Below are positions 23,737 through 31,702 of a DNA stretch of 64,000 nt, piece after piece. The notes under the pieces are model-generated. The model was not told the origin of the DNA. It was given only the letters and a program-made list of their open reading frames with translations, and did not search any database. Both the position numbers and the translations under genes were made by a program. This DNA comes from DATARH01 sp050246595. Its GTDB lineage: Bacteria > Pseudomonadota > Alphaproteobacteria > ATCC43930 > CGMCC-115725. Numbering within the stretch: position 1 is the stretch's first letter; each line of letters opens with the position of its first letter. The stretch spans positions 131,203 through 195,202 of the forward strand of contig JBFWVT010000001.1 in the NCBI GenBank assembly GCA_050246595.1. Reading direction: 5' to 3'.

Positions 23737-23744
23737 AAATCTTG
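23737..23744. repeat. Left target duplication AAATCTTG of the cargo element
   Basis: AAATCTTG immediately left of the cargo element; an identical copy follows its right end at 24343-24350. Confidence 0.7.
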
Positions 23745-23754
23745 GGGTAATGCT

Positions 23755-24009
23755 TCAGTTTGATTGTAACGGGCCGCCGGCTTGGGAGGCAGCGTCTAAT
23801 ATCGCATCCCGTATCTCCCGGAGAATCTCCGCGTGCTCTTCCAGACGACGTTCATGGGATTCGAGCATGTCTCGGATGGCGTTCAAAACGTGTTCGATTC
23901 CAGCAATTTCGAGTGAATACAACGGCACTCCGCCCGGCATAACGTTGTCAATATCTGTAAGTTTTTCCAAAATTCGTTCTAAAAGAGAAATTGTTTTCTC
24001 ATCCGGCAT
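23755..24009 (-). CDS. Hypothetical coiled-coil protein carried by the element
   Basis: 84 residues, starting MPDEKTISLLERILEKL and rich in Leu/Glu/Arg heptads (LESHERRLEEHAEILREI), so most of it is probably helical coiled coil. No family recognised. The last residues (QSN) and the TGA stop are encoded by the left terminal inverted repeat of the element, so gene and element end evolved together. It lies 35 bases downstream of the zinc-ribbon gene on the same strand and is presumably co-transcribed. Codon use is more AT-rich than in the neighbours. Confidence 0.65.
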   Translation of the reverse strand: MPDEKTISLLERILEKLTDIDNVMPGGVPLYSLEIAGIEHVLNAIRDMLESHERRLEEHAEILREIRDAILDAASQAGGPLQSN

Positions 24010-24044
24010 GTTCTTCTCCGCCTCAAGTGTTTAGGGTTATCCGA

Positions 24045-24245
24045 CTAGGCATATCGCGCTCCGCAATTCGTGCAATAGAAAACACTGTTTTCTAGACGCA
24101 ACCCGCGATTAGGAATGAACTTAGGATTGCTGCCGCCTTCCAGGCGTTCGTGCGTATCGTCCTCTTCGAGGCAGAACGAGCAATCTGCGCCACACTCTTC
24201 GCATGCGCGCGAGTACTCCGTTTTAATCCTAGCGGTCACGATCAT
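24045..24245 (-). CDS. Hypothetical small zinc-ribbon protein carried by the element
   Basis: 66 residues starting MIVTARIKTEYSRACEECG. Cysteines stand as CEEC (15, 18) with further Cys at 22 and 25, and as CTNCG (58, 61) near the C-terminus; this is the pattern of a metal-binding ribbon split by an acidic loop. No specific family recognised. First of two small genes inside the element with inverted ends. It could be a nucleic-acid binding or regulatory protein, but that is only suggested by the metal-site pattern. Confidence 0.65.
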   Translation of the reverse strand: MIVTARIKTEYSRACEECGADCSFCLEEDDTHERLEGGSNPKFIPNRGLRLENSVFYCTNCGARYA

Positions 24246-24376
24246 CCTCCTTCCTTCGCTCCGTGCTCTCCGCCAAGTGGGAATGCTGCCGGGCTGGCGC
24301 GAGCCGCATTAAAGGCTTTTACGAATAAACGGAGACATTACCAAATCTTGCCGATCCGAACGCCTCGGCTTATCTT

Positions 24377-24532
24377 CCAGGGGCAGCCGGGGAGGTTGCA
24401 GCCTTCCCCGGCGCCCTGTCCCTACAGGCGGATACGGAATTTAACGCGCAACCGTATCCATCCGAGGGACAGGAAGAGATGGATTTTCATCCGTCTCTCC
24501 CTGGTAAACCGCGGGGGCCAATTCCCCCGCGG
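24377..24532 (+). ncRNA. Candidate multi-branched structured RNA
   Basis: Five pairings can be drawn. P1: CCAGGG (24377-24382) with CCCTGG (24499-24504). Inside it lie P2 (24386-24412, GCCGGGGAGG/CCTTCCCCGGC), P3 (24415-24473, CCTGTCCCT/AGGGACAGG plus GGATACGG/CCGTATCC) and P4 (24476-24497, GAGATGGAT/ATCCGTCTC with a 4-base loop). P5 (24509-24532, CCGCGGGGG/CCCCCGCGG) follows. P4 contains a U-G pair that works only on the plus strand. There is no U-run after P5, and no known family was recognised; P5 alone could instead terminate the minus-strand DUF2339 transcript. Confidence 0.45.
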
Positions 24533-24582
24533 CACCGGAGATTATAGCGTCAATCCGCTCGCCTGAGGCGCTGCCGAATTTC

Positions 24583-24642
24583 TCAATACCCCAGCGCCAT
24601 CCCGTCCTTGCGCGGCTCGGAGCCGCCGATCAGCACACCGCG
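24583..24642 (-). pseudogene. 3' fragment of a second gamma-glutamyltransferase gene
   Basis: Reads RGVLIGGSEPRKDGMALGY followed by TGA, nearly identical to the end of the intact ggt gene (27459-29039), with about five base differences over 57 bases. Nothing upstream on the minus strand continues the similarity, because the DUF2339 stop is only about 19 bases away. It is a remnant left by deletion or recombination. Confidence 0.75.
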
Positions 24643-24660
24643 CTTGCTCCCGCATGGCGC

Positions 24661-27312
24661 TCAAGTCGGGGCTGCGCTCGGCACCTCCGGTGTCGCTGCG
24701 GGCGGGCGCAATCGTCGATAGGCGTAGCCGAGCCCGACCAGCACGCCGCCCAGTCCGATAAACGACAGCGCCCGCAGCACGCCGTCGAGTTCGGCCATGT
24801 CGGACACAAACACCTTCCCGACCACCAGACCGATCCCGACCAGCCCGGCGCGCCGCAGCCAGTCGTTGTTGCGAACCAGGCCGATCGCCAGCGCCGCGAC
24901 CGCGAAAGCGAGCCAGGCGACCGAATAGAGATACCACTCGACATCGGTGCTGCCGCCGAACAGCTCCACCCGGTCATGAAAGGCGCGGCGGATTTCGAGC
25001 GTGACCCAGGCCAGCGCGTACCCGGCCGCCAGCACACAAGCGACCCGGCGCAAAATTTTTCGGTGCGGCACGAGCCATGCGAGCACCGCGTAGATCAGGG
25101 CGGGGATCGCGTCGGCGAGCAGCAGGGCGTTGAAAAAGACGAGATTGCCGGCAGGCACGCCGAACCCGAAACCGGCCAGTTGCCACAGCAGCGAAAACAC
25201 GGTCGCGACGCCCAGCACCAGCCTTCCGCCCCAGCGCAATACCGGCCTCTGCCGGGCTTCGCCGAGCGCGATGACCGCCACGGCAAAGGCCAGCCATAAC
25301 GCGATCAGCGCCGCGCCGGCGGCGAAATCGTCGAGCCACGCCATCGTCAGCCGGCCGTAAAGCGCGTGGATCAGCTCGAAACTCAGCAGCAGCAGCGAGA
25401 ACGCGAGACTGCCGCCTTCGAGCACCCAGACCAGCGCGTCGTCCCTGGTATCGCCAAACTGCCTTGTCGCGACGATAAACGCCGCCGCCGGCACCCCGTA
25501 GCCGTAGAGCAGCCAGTTGAAGACCGGGGTCGGGCCGAGCGGGTAATCCAGCACATACGGGTTGGCCAGGAGCCGCACCAGAACCGCGACCGCGACGGCA
25601 AGCGCGACCCAGCGCAGCGCCGCGACCCGGAGGCGGCCTTCGACCCAGCCGATCGCCGGCAGGTGCAGCGCCAGCGCGACGGTCAGCCACGCCTCGGACA
25701 GCCCGAACGCGGCGGCGGCGATCGTGCCACCGAGAACCGCGACGGCATAGGCAGCAAGCGCCGCCTCGATCCCGGTATCGCCGTTGCGCCGTTTTGCGAC
25801 CGCGAACGCCGCGACGAGGTTCAGCCCGGCTGCGGCCAGCGCCAGCAGCGTCCAGGCGATGTCGAGATCGAAACGCTGCAACCGCCAATACGCCGTGATC
25901 AGGATCAAGAGCGGCGCGGCGGCGGAGAGCGCCGCCCAGCGGCCCGGCCGCGCGGCGCCGGACAGCGCGGCAAACCCGCCGCCGCCGAGCAGCACCGCAT
26001 ACAGAATGGCGGCGGTCGTGAAGTTCCCGACATGGTCCGGCTCCAGGCGGAACACGCCGAAATTCAGGTCGGGCGCCGGCAGCGGCAGGTTCCACGAGGC
26101 GAGCATCGCCAGCGCCAGCGCGCCCGCCGCCGCGATCGTGTCGTCCAGCGCCGCGTCGCGATACGCAAAGCCGAGAATTCCGACGATCGCGGCGGTAGCC
26201 GCGGCGACGCCGGTCGGCGCGAAATGGTCGGCATGCGCCACCAGCAGCAGCCCCGCGGCCACCGCCCAGAACGCGGCGCGCACCGCCGCGCGGACAAGCG
26301 CCGTGTCGGCCGCCCCGCTCAGAAACGCGATGCGCGGGACGCCGCGGCGCAGCGCCGCGAACAGCGCCAATTGAACCAGCAGATAGGCGGCGACGACCGG
26401 GGTGGCGGGGTCGGACGCGGCGGCGAGCCACAGCGGCACCCACAGCATCGCGCCCGCCAGCGAGAACCAGACCAGCCACCACCAGGCGCGATGCCGCAAC
26501 ACCGCCAGCGAGCCGGCCGTTACGATCGTAAGATACGCGAATAGCGGGAAGGCGCGGGGTGCGTCGCTTTCGACCAGCAGCGGCACGACATAGGCCCCGA
26601 TCAGACCGAGCGCGGCGACCAGCGGACCGTGCCGCAGCGATTGCGCGACGGCGGCCCCGGCGGTGACAGCGAGCAGGACAAAGGCGATGCCGGAGGGCAG
26701 CAGACCGTAGAGCTGATAAGCGGCATAGATCGCTGCGAACACGGTCGCCGCCCCGGCCGCCGCCAGCGCTTGCGGGACATAGGACGGCGGCGCGTCGGCC
26801 GGCTCTCGACGCCGCAGCCATTCGGCCCCGGCCGCCAGCCCGATCCCGAGCATCGCCCCGAGCACGACGCGCACCGCCGGGGTCAGCAACCCGTAATCGA
26901 TCGACAGCTTGACCAGAAACGCGCCGCCGAGCGCGAGCGCCGCCCCGCCGAGCCAGACCAGCCAGTTCTCGACGAGCTTCTGTTCCCAGTAGGCCCAGCC
27001 CGCGGCGAACGCCAAGGCGGGTTCGGAGACCGGCGGAACAGGTTCAGGCACGCCCGGCTCCGGCGCGGCGGGTTCTTCCGCGACCGGCATCGGCTCCGCG
27101 ACCGTCTCGGGGATTTCGGCCGCCGGAGGCGGCGACGCCTCGCCCGGCTGCGACCCGCTGATCTGCTCGGCCAGCCGCGCGACGCGGTCATCGAGCGTCC
27201 CGTATCTCTCGCGCAGCCCGGCAAATTCGCCGCGCAGCGCCCGCACCTCCCGCCTTGCCTTGACAAGTAAGGCGGCGAGCACCAGCAGAGCGATCGCGAG
27301 AACCTCTTCCAC
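24661..27312 (-). CDS. DUF2339 family multi-spanning membrane protein
   Basis: 883 residues starting at GTG 27312 with GGGAGG upstream. The N-terminus is one membrane segment (VLAIALLVLAALLVK), followed by a short helical stretch, a Pro/Glu-rich linker (about 55-95), then more than twenty hydrophobic segments to the end, as in DUF2339 proteins. The family is widespread in Gram-negative bacteria; its function is unknown, and a role in envelope or transport is only a guess. It stands alone, between the ggt gene upstream and a ggt fragment downstream. Confidence 0.85.
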   Translation of the reverse strand: MEEVLAIALLVLAALLVKARREVRALRGEFAGLRERYGTLDDRVARLAEQISGSQPGEASPPPAAEIPETVAEPMPVAEEPAAPEPGVPEPVPPVSEPALAFAAGWAYWEQKLVENWLVWLGGAALALGGAFLVKLSIDYGLLTPAVRVVLGAMLGIGLAAGAEWLRRREPADAPPSYVPQALAAAGAATVFAAIYAAYQLYGLLPSGIAFVLLAVTAGAAVAQSLRHGPLVAALGLIGAYVVPLLVESDAPRAFPLFAYLTIVTAGSLAVLRHRAWWWLVWFSLAGAMLWVPLWLAAASDPATPVVAAYLLVQLALFAALRRGVPRIAFLSGAADTALVRAAVRAAFWAVAAGLLLVAHADHFAPTGVAAATAAIVGILGFAYRDAALDDTIAAAGALALAMLASWNLPLPAPDLNFGVFRLEPDHVGNFTTAAILYAVLLGGGGFAALSGAARPGRWAALSAAAPLLILITAYWRLQRFDLDIAWTLLALAAAGLNLVAAFAVAKRRNGDTGIEAALAAYAVAVLGGTIAAAAFGLSEAWLTVALALHLPAIGWVEGRLRVAALRWVALAVAVAVLVRLLANPYVLDYPLGPTPVFNWLLYGYGVPAAAFIVATRQFGDTRDDALVWVLEGGSLAFSLLLLSFELIHALYGRLTMAWLDDFAAGAALIALWLAFAVAVIALGEARQRPVLRWGGRLVLGVATVFSLLWQLAGFGFGVPAGNLVFFNALLLADAIPALIYAVLAWLVPHRKILRRVACVLAAGYALAWVTLEIRRAFHDRVELFGGSTDVEWYLYSVAWLAFAVAALAIGLVRNNDWLRRAGLVGIGLVVGKVFVSDMAELDGVLRALSFIGLGGVLVGLGYAYRRLRPPAATPEVPSAAPT

Positions 27313-27458
27313 CGCCGCCTCCCGCCGCGCAGCGCGACACCGGGACCCGACCGCCCCGGAAGGGCCGCGCCGGCGCCGCTTCAGTTATGCCAGGATCGCG
27401 GCCGACGCGAGAGCAAAATCAACCGGAAGGCGAGCGGGCGGGCAACGGCGCGGGCCGG

Positions 27459-29039
27459 TCAGTAACCCAGCGCGATCCCGTCCTTGCGCGGTTCGGAGCC
27501 GCCGATCAGCACGCCGCGCTCGCGGTCGATCCAGATCGCCTGACAGCCGCCGATCGGCACGTCGAGCATCTGGATCTCGTGACCGCGCCGCGCCAGATCG
27601 GCGCGCACCGTCTCGGGGACGAAATGCTCGGTCTGCAACACGCCCTGATAGGCGAAAACCCGCGGCCCCTCGGCGGCCTGTTGCGGGTCCAGACCGCGAT
27701 CGAGCAGATAATGCAGAAACGTCGCGTGGCCCACCGCCTGATACTGCCCGCCCATCACGCCGAACGGCATCGCCGCGCGCCCGTCCTTGACCAGCATGCC
27801 GGGGATCAGCGTGTGGAACGGGCGCTTTCTCGGCGCGATCGCGCTCGGATGGCCCGGAGTCAGGCGGAACCCGCTGCCGCGATTGTGCAGGATGACGCCG
27901 CTCTCCGGCGCCATGATCCCGGTGCCGAACGACGAGAACAGCGAGTTGATAAACGACACCGCGTTGCCGTCGCGATCGACGACGCACATATAGATCGTGT
28001 CCTTGTGCTCGATCCCTTCCCAATGCGTTGGCGGCAGCGCGCGGTCGAGCCGGATCTGGCGGCGGGTGGCTTCGGCCCATTCCTCGGACAGGTAGGTCTC
28101 GACATCGACCGGCGCGAAATCGGGGTCGCCGATCTTTGTATCGCGGATGTGATAGGCCGCTTTGGTCGCCTCGGCGATCAGGTGCAGCCGGTCGGCCCCG
28201 GTGAACGCGTCGCCGCCGAGCGCATAGCCTTCCAGGATCTTCAGGATCATCAGCGCGGTCAGACCCTGATTGGCCGGCGGGCACTCGTAAACATCGTAGC
28301 CGCGATACGAGGCATGGATCGGCTCGACCCATTGCGAGCGCTGCGCCGCGAAATCCTCCTCCTCATGCAGCCCGCCGAGTTCCTTCAGGCGATTGACGAT
28401 GTCGCGCGCCACCGCTCCCTCGTAGAACGCCGCGCGCCCCTCGCTTCCGATGCGGCGCAAGGTGCGGGCCAGCGCCGGGTTGCGGATCGTGTCGCCGGCC
28501 CGCGGCGCTCTGCCGCCGGGCAGCATCACCTTGGCGGTGTGCGGATCGCGCAGTTTGTTTTCGTTGCGCGCCCAGTCATGTGCGACCCGCGGCGTCACGA
28601 CATACCCGTGCTCGGCCGCCCTGGCCGCCGGTTCGAGGATTTCCGACAGCTCCTTCGATCCGTGCTCGCGGTTGAGCAGACACCACGCGTCGATCGCGCC
28701 GGGCACCGTCACTGCGTGCGGCGTCTGCACCCCGATTTCGCGGATCTGGCGCTCGGCATACCAGTCGAGCTGCGCCTTGGCCGGAGCCCGCCCGGCGCCG
28801 CTCAGCGCGATCGGCGGCGCGCCGTTCTTTGAATAAAGGACAAAGCAGTCGCCGCCGATCCCGGTGCTTTGCGGCTCGACAACGCACTGCATCGCCACCG
28901 CCGCGATTGCCGCATCGACCGCGTTGCCGCCGGCGCGCAATATGTCGAGCGCAGTCAGGGTGGCGAGCGGGTGCGAAGTCGCCGCCATGCCGTTCGCCGC
29001 CATCGCCGCCGAGCGCCCCGATACGTTGAAGTCGCGCAT
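27459..29039 (-). CDS. Gamma-glutamyltransferase (Ggt family)
   Basis: Ntn-hydrolase that cleaves or transfers gamma-glutamyl groups, for example from glutathione, after self-processing into two subunits. The product is 526 residues. The catalytic Thr348 that becomes the N-terminus of the small subunit lies in HKDTIYMCVVD; the family also shows GGNAVDAAIA, GIGGDCF and PFGVMGGQYQ. Start set at ATG 29039 (MRDFNVSG) because AAAGGGAGAG precedes it; an upstream ATG adds residues with no similarity. No clear signal peptide, so it may act in the cytoplasm as in several Ggt-like proteins. Confidence 0.92.
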   Translation of the reverse strand: MRDFNVSGRSAAMAANGMAATSHPLATLTALDILRAGGNAVDAAIAAVAMQCVVEPQSTGIGGDCFVLYSKNGAPPIALSGAGRAPAKAQLDWYAERQIREIGVQTPHAVTVPGAIDAWCLLNREHGSKELSEILEPAARAAEHGYVVTPRVAHDWARNENKLRDPHTAKVMLPGGRAPRAGDTIRNPALARTLRRIGSEGRAAFYEGAVARDIVNRLKELGGLHEEEDFAAQRSQWVEPIHASYRGYDVYECPPANQGLTALMILKILEGYALGGDAFTGADRLHLIAEATKAAYHIRDTKIGDPDFAPVDVETYLSEEWAEATRRQIRLDRALPPTHWEGIEHKDTIYMCVVDRDGNAVSFINSLFSSFGTGIMAPESGVILHNRGSGFRLTPGHPSAIAPRKRPFHTLIPGMLVKDGRAAMPFGVMGGQYQAVGHATFLHYLLDRGLDPQQAAEGPRVFAYQGVLQTEHFVPETVRADLARRGHEIQMLDVPIGGCQAIWIDRERGVLIGGSEPRKDGIALGY

Positions 29040-29158
29040 CTCTCTCCCTTTCGCGCCCGTTGGTGCGCCATGCAATGCTGTTCGGCGGGCTTACCGCTTG
29101 TCCCACCCTCTGGCAAGGCTCTAGCCTCGCGTGCTTTTCGATACCAGAGGCTCTTTGA

Positions 29159-30190
29159 ATGGACGGACCGTTGGATTTTCCGGTCGCAACGGCGCCCGCG
29201 CCGGGCGAGGTCACCGCGATCGCGCCCGGCGTCTTGTGGCTGCGGATGCGCCTGCCCTTTGCGCTCAACCACATCAATCTGTGGCTGATCGAGGACGGAC
29301 CGGCCTGGACCGCGGTCGATACCGGCTTCACGCTGCCCGAAACCCAGGAGGCGTGGCGGCACATTTTTGCGACGCATCTGCGCGGACGCCCGATCCGGCG
29401 GGTTATCGTAACCCATTTCCACCCCGATCATATCGGCATGGCCGGGTGGCTGACCGAGCACTGGCAAGCGCCGCTGTGGATCACCGACAAGGAATGGCTG
29501 CACGCGCGCATGAATGTGACGAGCGGCGAGGATGCCGCCCGTCAGCGCCGCGACTTCGCCCGCTCGGCCGGTCTCGACGAGGAGGCCAGCGGGGCCTTCG
29601 CCGAGCGCCAGGGCAATTACCGCCGCGGCGCGCCGACCGTACCGCTGTCCTACCATCGCATCGCCGAGGGCAGCGTTATCGAGATCGGCGGGCGCGCGTG
29701 GCGGGTGCTGATCGGCGAGGGGCACGCGCCCGAGCATGCCTGCCTGTTCTGCGAGGAGACCGGCGTCTTGATCGCCGGCGACCAGATCCTGCCGCGCATC
29801 TCGCCGAATATCAGCGTGCAGACCTATGAGCCGGACGGCGACCCGCTGGCCCGCTATCTGGCGTCGCTGAAGAAACTGCGCGGGCAGTTGCCGCCCGACA
29901 TTCTGGTATTGCCGTCGCACAATTTGCCGTTCCGCGGCGTCCACCAGCGCATCGACGAGTTGGCCTCGCACCATGACGAGCGCTGCGTCGAAGTCCTTGC
30001 CGCCTGCTACAGCCCGATGAGCGCGGCCGACATGGTGCCGATCCTGTGGCGCCGCCCGCTCGACCGTCATCAGATCGGCTTCGCGCTCGGCGAGGCGCTG
30101 GCGCATTTGCATTACCTCGTCGGCCAGGGCGAGATCGAGCGCACGACCGACGCGCGCGGGGTCAACCGCTTCCTGCGCAAGGCGGTGTAG
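29159..30190 (+). CDS. MBL-fold metallo-hydrolase
   Basis: 343 residues. The zinc motif THFHPDHIG (His86 to His91) follows the metallo-beta-lactamase strand RRVIVTH; further ligands are in EGHAPEHACLF and the Asp of IAGDQILP. The C-terminus (about 270-343) is a winged-helix-like extension, as in the LACTB2/BLACT type. The substrate is unknown; related proteins act on thioesters or nucleic acids. It is divergent from ggt, with about 120 bases between the starts. Confidence 0.88.
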   Translation: MDGPLDFPVATAPAPGEVTAIAPGVLWLRMRLPFALNHINLWLIEDGPAWTAVDTGFTLPETQEAWRHIFATHLRGRPIRRVIVTHFHPDHIGMAGWLTEHWQAPLWITDKEWLHARMNVTSGEDAARQRRDFARSAGLDEEASGAFAERQGNYRRGAPTVPLSYHRIAEGSVIEIGGRAWRVLIGEGHAPEHACLFCEETGVLIAGDQILPRISPNISVQTYEPDGDPLARYLASLKKLRGQLPPDILVLPSHNLPFRGVHQRIDELASHHDERCVEVLAACYSPMSAADMVPILWRRPLDRHQIGFALGEALAHLHYLVGQGEIERTTDARGVNRFLRKAV

Positions 30191-30230
30191 GGCGCGCGTT
30201 GCCGCCGGCCCTTGCAGAGGCCACATAGAC

Positions 30231-30516
30231 GTGGGCTGCGAGCGGGACGAGGCGAAGCGCCGGCGCAATCTGAGCGGGCACAATGTCGATTTCATCGACA
30301 TTGTGCCCGCTATTCGACGGCGATGTTAAGGAGCGGATTGACCGCCGCTTTGACTATGGCGAAACCCGGATCAGGTGTCTCGGCGAGATCGAGGGACGGG
30401 TTTGCGTCGTAATTTATACATGGCGCGGCGATAACAGGCGCATCACAAGCGCGAGGAAGGCGAATGTCCGAGAGCGAAGGGAATATCGTGCGGGTAACGC
30501 TCGAAGAAGCTCGTAG
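30231..30516 (+). pseudogene. brnT: brnT toxin gene broken by a +1 frameshift
   Basis: RNase toxin of the BrnTA type II toxin-antitoxin family. From a probable GTG at 30231 the frame reads CERDEAKRRRNLSGHNVDF, the BrnT N-terminus; after an extra C among 30306-30308 the protein continues in another frame as PLFDGDVKERIDRRFDYGE to ITSARKANVRERREY, the BrnT C-terminus, ending at TAG 30516. The insertion lies in the right arm of a perfect 18-bp inverted repeat (30273-30290 and 30294-30311). Probably inactive; a sequencing error at the CCC is the alternative. Confidence 0.85.
30273..30311. repeat. Perfect 18-bp inverted repeat at the brnT frameshift
   Basis: Arms AGCGGGCACAATGTCGAT and ATCGACATTGTGCCCGCT around a three-base loop. 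Removing the extra C restores the brnT frame and makes the palindrome imperfect. Confidence 0.9.
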
Positions 30517-30846
30517 GATAAGGGTGAGACAGACTACGCCCGGCTCGACGCGATGACCGACGAGGACATCGCCCGCGCCGTCGCCGAGGACCCCGACGCC
30601 GCCCCGGTCGATGCCGACTGGAGCAACGCGCGGCTGACCATCCCGGCTGGTATTCAGCACTGATACCTGCCGGCCGATGATGAGGTCGTGGAGTGGTTTC
30701 GCAACGAGGCCGGCGACGACTATCGCGACCGGATGCGGGACGTGCTGCGCGCCCATATGGAAGCGCATCGCGACCGGCCGGACGGCACGATCGCCGAGAT
30801 CGCCGACCCCGACCGCTACAAAAAGTTGAAAGGCGCGGCATCATAG
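30464..30846 (+). pseudogene. brnA: brnA antitoxin gene with frameshift and stop
   Basis: Partner of brnT; its ATG (30464) lies inside the end of brnT, the usual arrangement. It begins MSESEGNIVRVTLEEARRI, then loses one base near 30521-30524; the restored frame reads MTDEDIARAVAEDPDAAPVD, a hallmark of BrnA, then meets TGA at 30661 and continues DEVVEWFRNEAGDDY to a final TAG at 30846. Two separate lesions besides that in brnT make decay far more likely than sequencing error. The DNA-binding RHH-like C-terminus is otherwise recognisable. Confidence 0.85.
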
Positions 30847-30971
30847 CATCGGCCGGAATCCGCTCGACCGCGATCCGCGGACGATTTAGCATGGCAGGGT
30901 TGCCGATCGGCGCAGAGCACTCACCCGCGCCCGGCGGTGCCCCAACCCTGAAAGCGAGTCAGTAATCGACA

Positions 30972-31592
30972 ATGGACCTCCAGCTCATTGCCGATTATGG
31001 CGTGTATTTCTACATCCTTATCTTTGTCTGGACATTCTTCGAGGGCGAGACGATCGTCCTGTTCGCCGGGTTCGCGGCGGCGCAGGGTCTGCTCGACCCG
31101 TTTGTATTGTGGCTGGCGGCCGGGACCGGCAGCTTTCTCGGCGATCAGTGCTATTTCTGGCTGGGCCGCAAATATGGCGTGCGGCTGCTCAACCGCTTTC
31201 CGAGCTGGCGCCCCGGGGTCGAGAGCGCGCTCGCCTGGCTGGAGCGGTACGATATCTGGTTTATTCTCTCGTTCCGCTTTATTTACGGCGTGCGGAATTT
31301 CTCGTCGTTTGCGCTCGGGCTCAGCGCGGTTCGCTGGGAGAGGTTTCTGCGCCTGAATTTTGTCGCGGCGATGGTGTGGGCCGCCAGTTTTGTCGCGATC
31401 GGGTATTTTCTCGGCCAGGCCTTCAGCACCGCCCTCAATGTCGCGCACTGGCTGGGCTATGCGCTGCTCGGCGTGTTTGTCGCGGTCATCGCCGGGGTCT
31501 GGCTGCTGCACTGGCGGCATCGCCGCCGCCAGGCGCGGGCGCAGCAGAGCGCAAAACCGGTCGGCGCCAAACCGATGCTGCCGCCGAACTGA
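30972..31592 (+). CDS. DedA family inner-membrane protein
   Basis: 206 residues with the DedA/SNARE-associated pattern: a re-entrant or membrane N-terminus (YFYILIFVWTFFEGE), the conserved Glu in FEGETIVL, the FRFIYGVRNF stretch with its conserved Arg residues, and three further hydrophobic segments. DedA proteins are implicated in lipid-carrier (undecaprenyl phosphate) or lipid scrambling and in membrane homeostasis; which one applies here cannot be said. The C-terminus is a short basic tail. The gene stands alone after the decayed brnTA locus. Confidence 0.88.
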   Translation: MDLQLIADYGVYFYILIFVWTFFEGETIVLFAGFAAAQGLLDPFVLWLAAGTGSFLGDQCYFWLGRKYGVRLLNRFPSWRPGVESALAWLERYDIWFILSFRFIYGVRNFSSFALGLSAVRWERFLRLNFVAAMVWAASFVAIGYFLGQAFSTALNVAHWLGYALLGVFVAVIAGVWLLHWRHRRRQARAQQSAKPVGAKPMLPPN

Positions 31593-31620
31593 CCGCGGAA
31601 GCCACAGCGCGCCTCACCGG

Positions 31621-31688
31621 GATTGCTTCGTCGCTTCGCGCCTCGCAATGACAACTTCCGCTGTCATCGCGAGCGAAGCAAAGCAATC
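31621..31688. repeat. Palindromic intergenic repeat (GATTGCTTCG...CGCAATGAC type)
   Basis: Two inverted arms, GATTGCTTCG...CTCGCAATGACA and TGTCATCGCGAGCGAAG...GCAATC, between the convergent DedA and ThDP-enzyme genes. The same family occurs at 58703-58795. Confidence 0.8.
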
Positions 31689-31702
31689 TCGCCGAAATTG
31701 CT

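Larger units (their letters stand above)
23745..24342. mobile_element. Cargo-carrying element with terminal inverted repeats and 8-bp target duplication
   Basis: The left end reads GGTAATGCTTCAGTTTGATT (from 23746) and the right end, on the other strand, GGTAATGTCTCCGTTTATTC (to 24342). Both flanks carry AAATCTTG (23737-23744 and 24343-24350), an 8-bp direct repeat consistent with target duplication; one extra G sits at the left junction. The ends match those of the 186-bp element at 39684-39869. Inside are two small minus-strand genes and no transposase, so movement would depend on an enzyme encoded elsewhere. The interior is clearly lower in GC than the surroundings. Confidence 0.75.
24246..24660. 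other. Gene-free stretch with element end, structured RNA and gene fragment
   Basis: Between the zinc-ribbon gene and the DUF2339 gene. It holds the right end of the cargo element (to 24342), the target duplication, the candidate structured RNA (24377-24532) and a ggt 3' fragment (24583-24642). No open frame of protein-like composition was seen otherwise. Confidence 0.7.

Noticed and set aside
28955..30301. 448-codon frame on the minus strand opposite the MBL-hydrolase gene
   Set aside because: It runs through the divergent promoter region and the MBL gene in antisense; no family features.
30661..30663. The TGA in brnA as a selenocysteine codon
   Set aside because: The same gene has a frameshift and BrnA proteins contain no selenocysteine or conserved Cys there.
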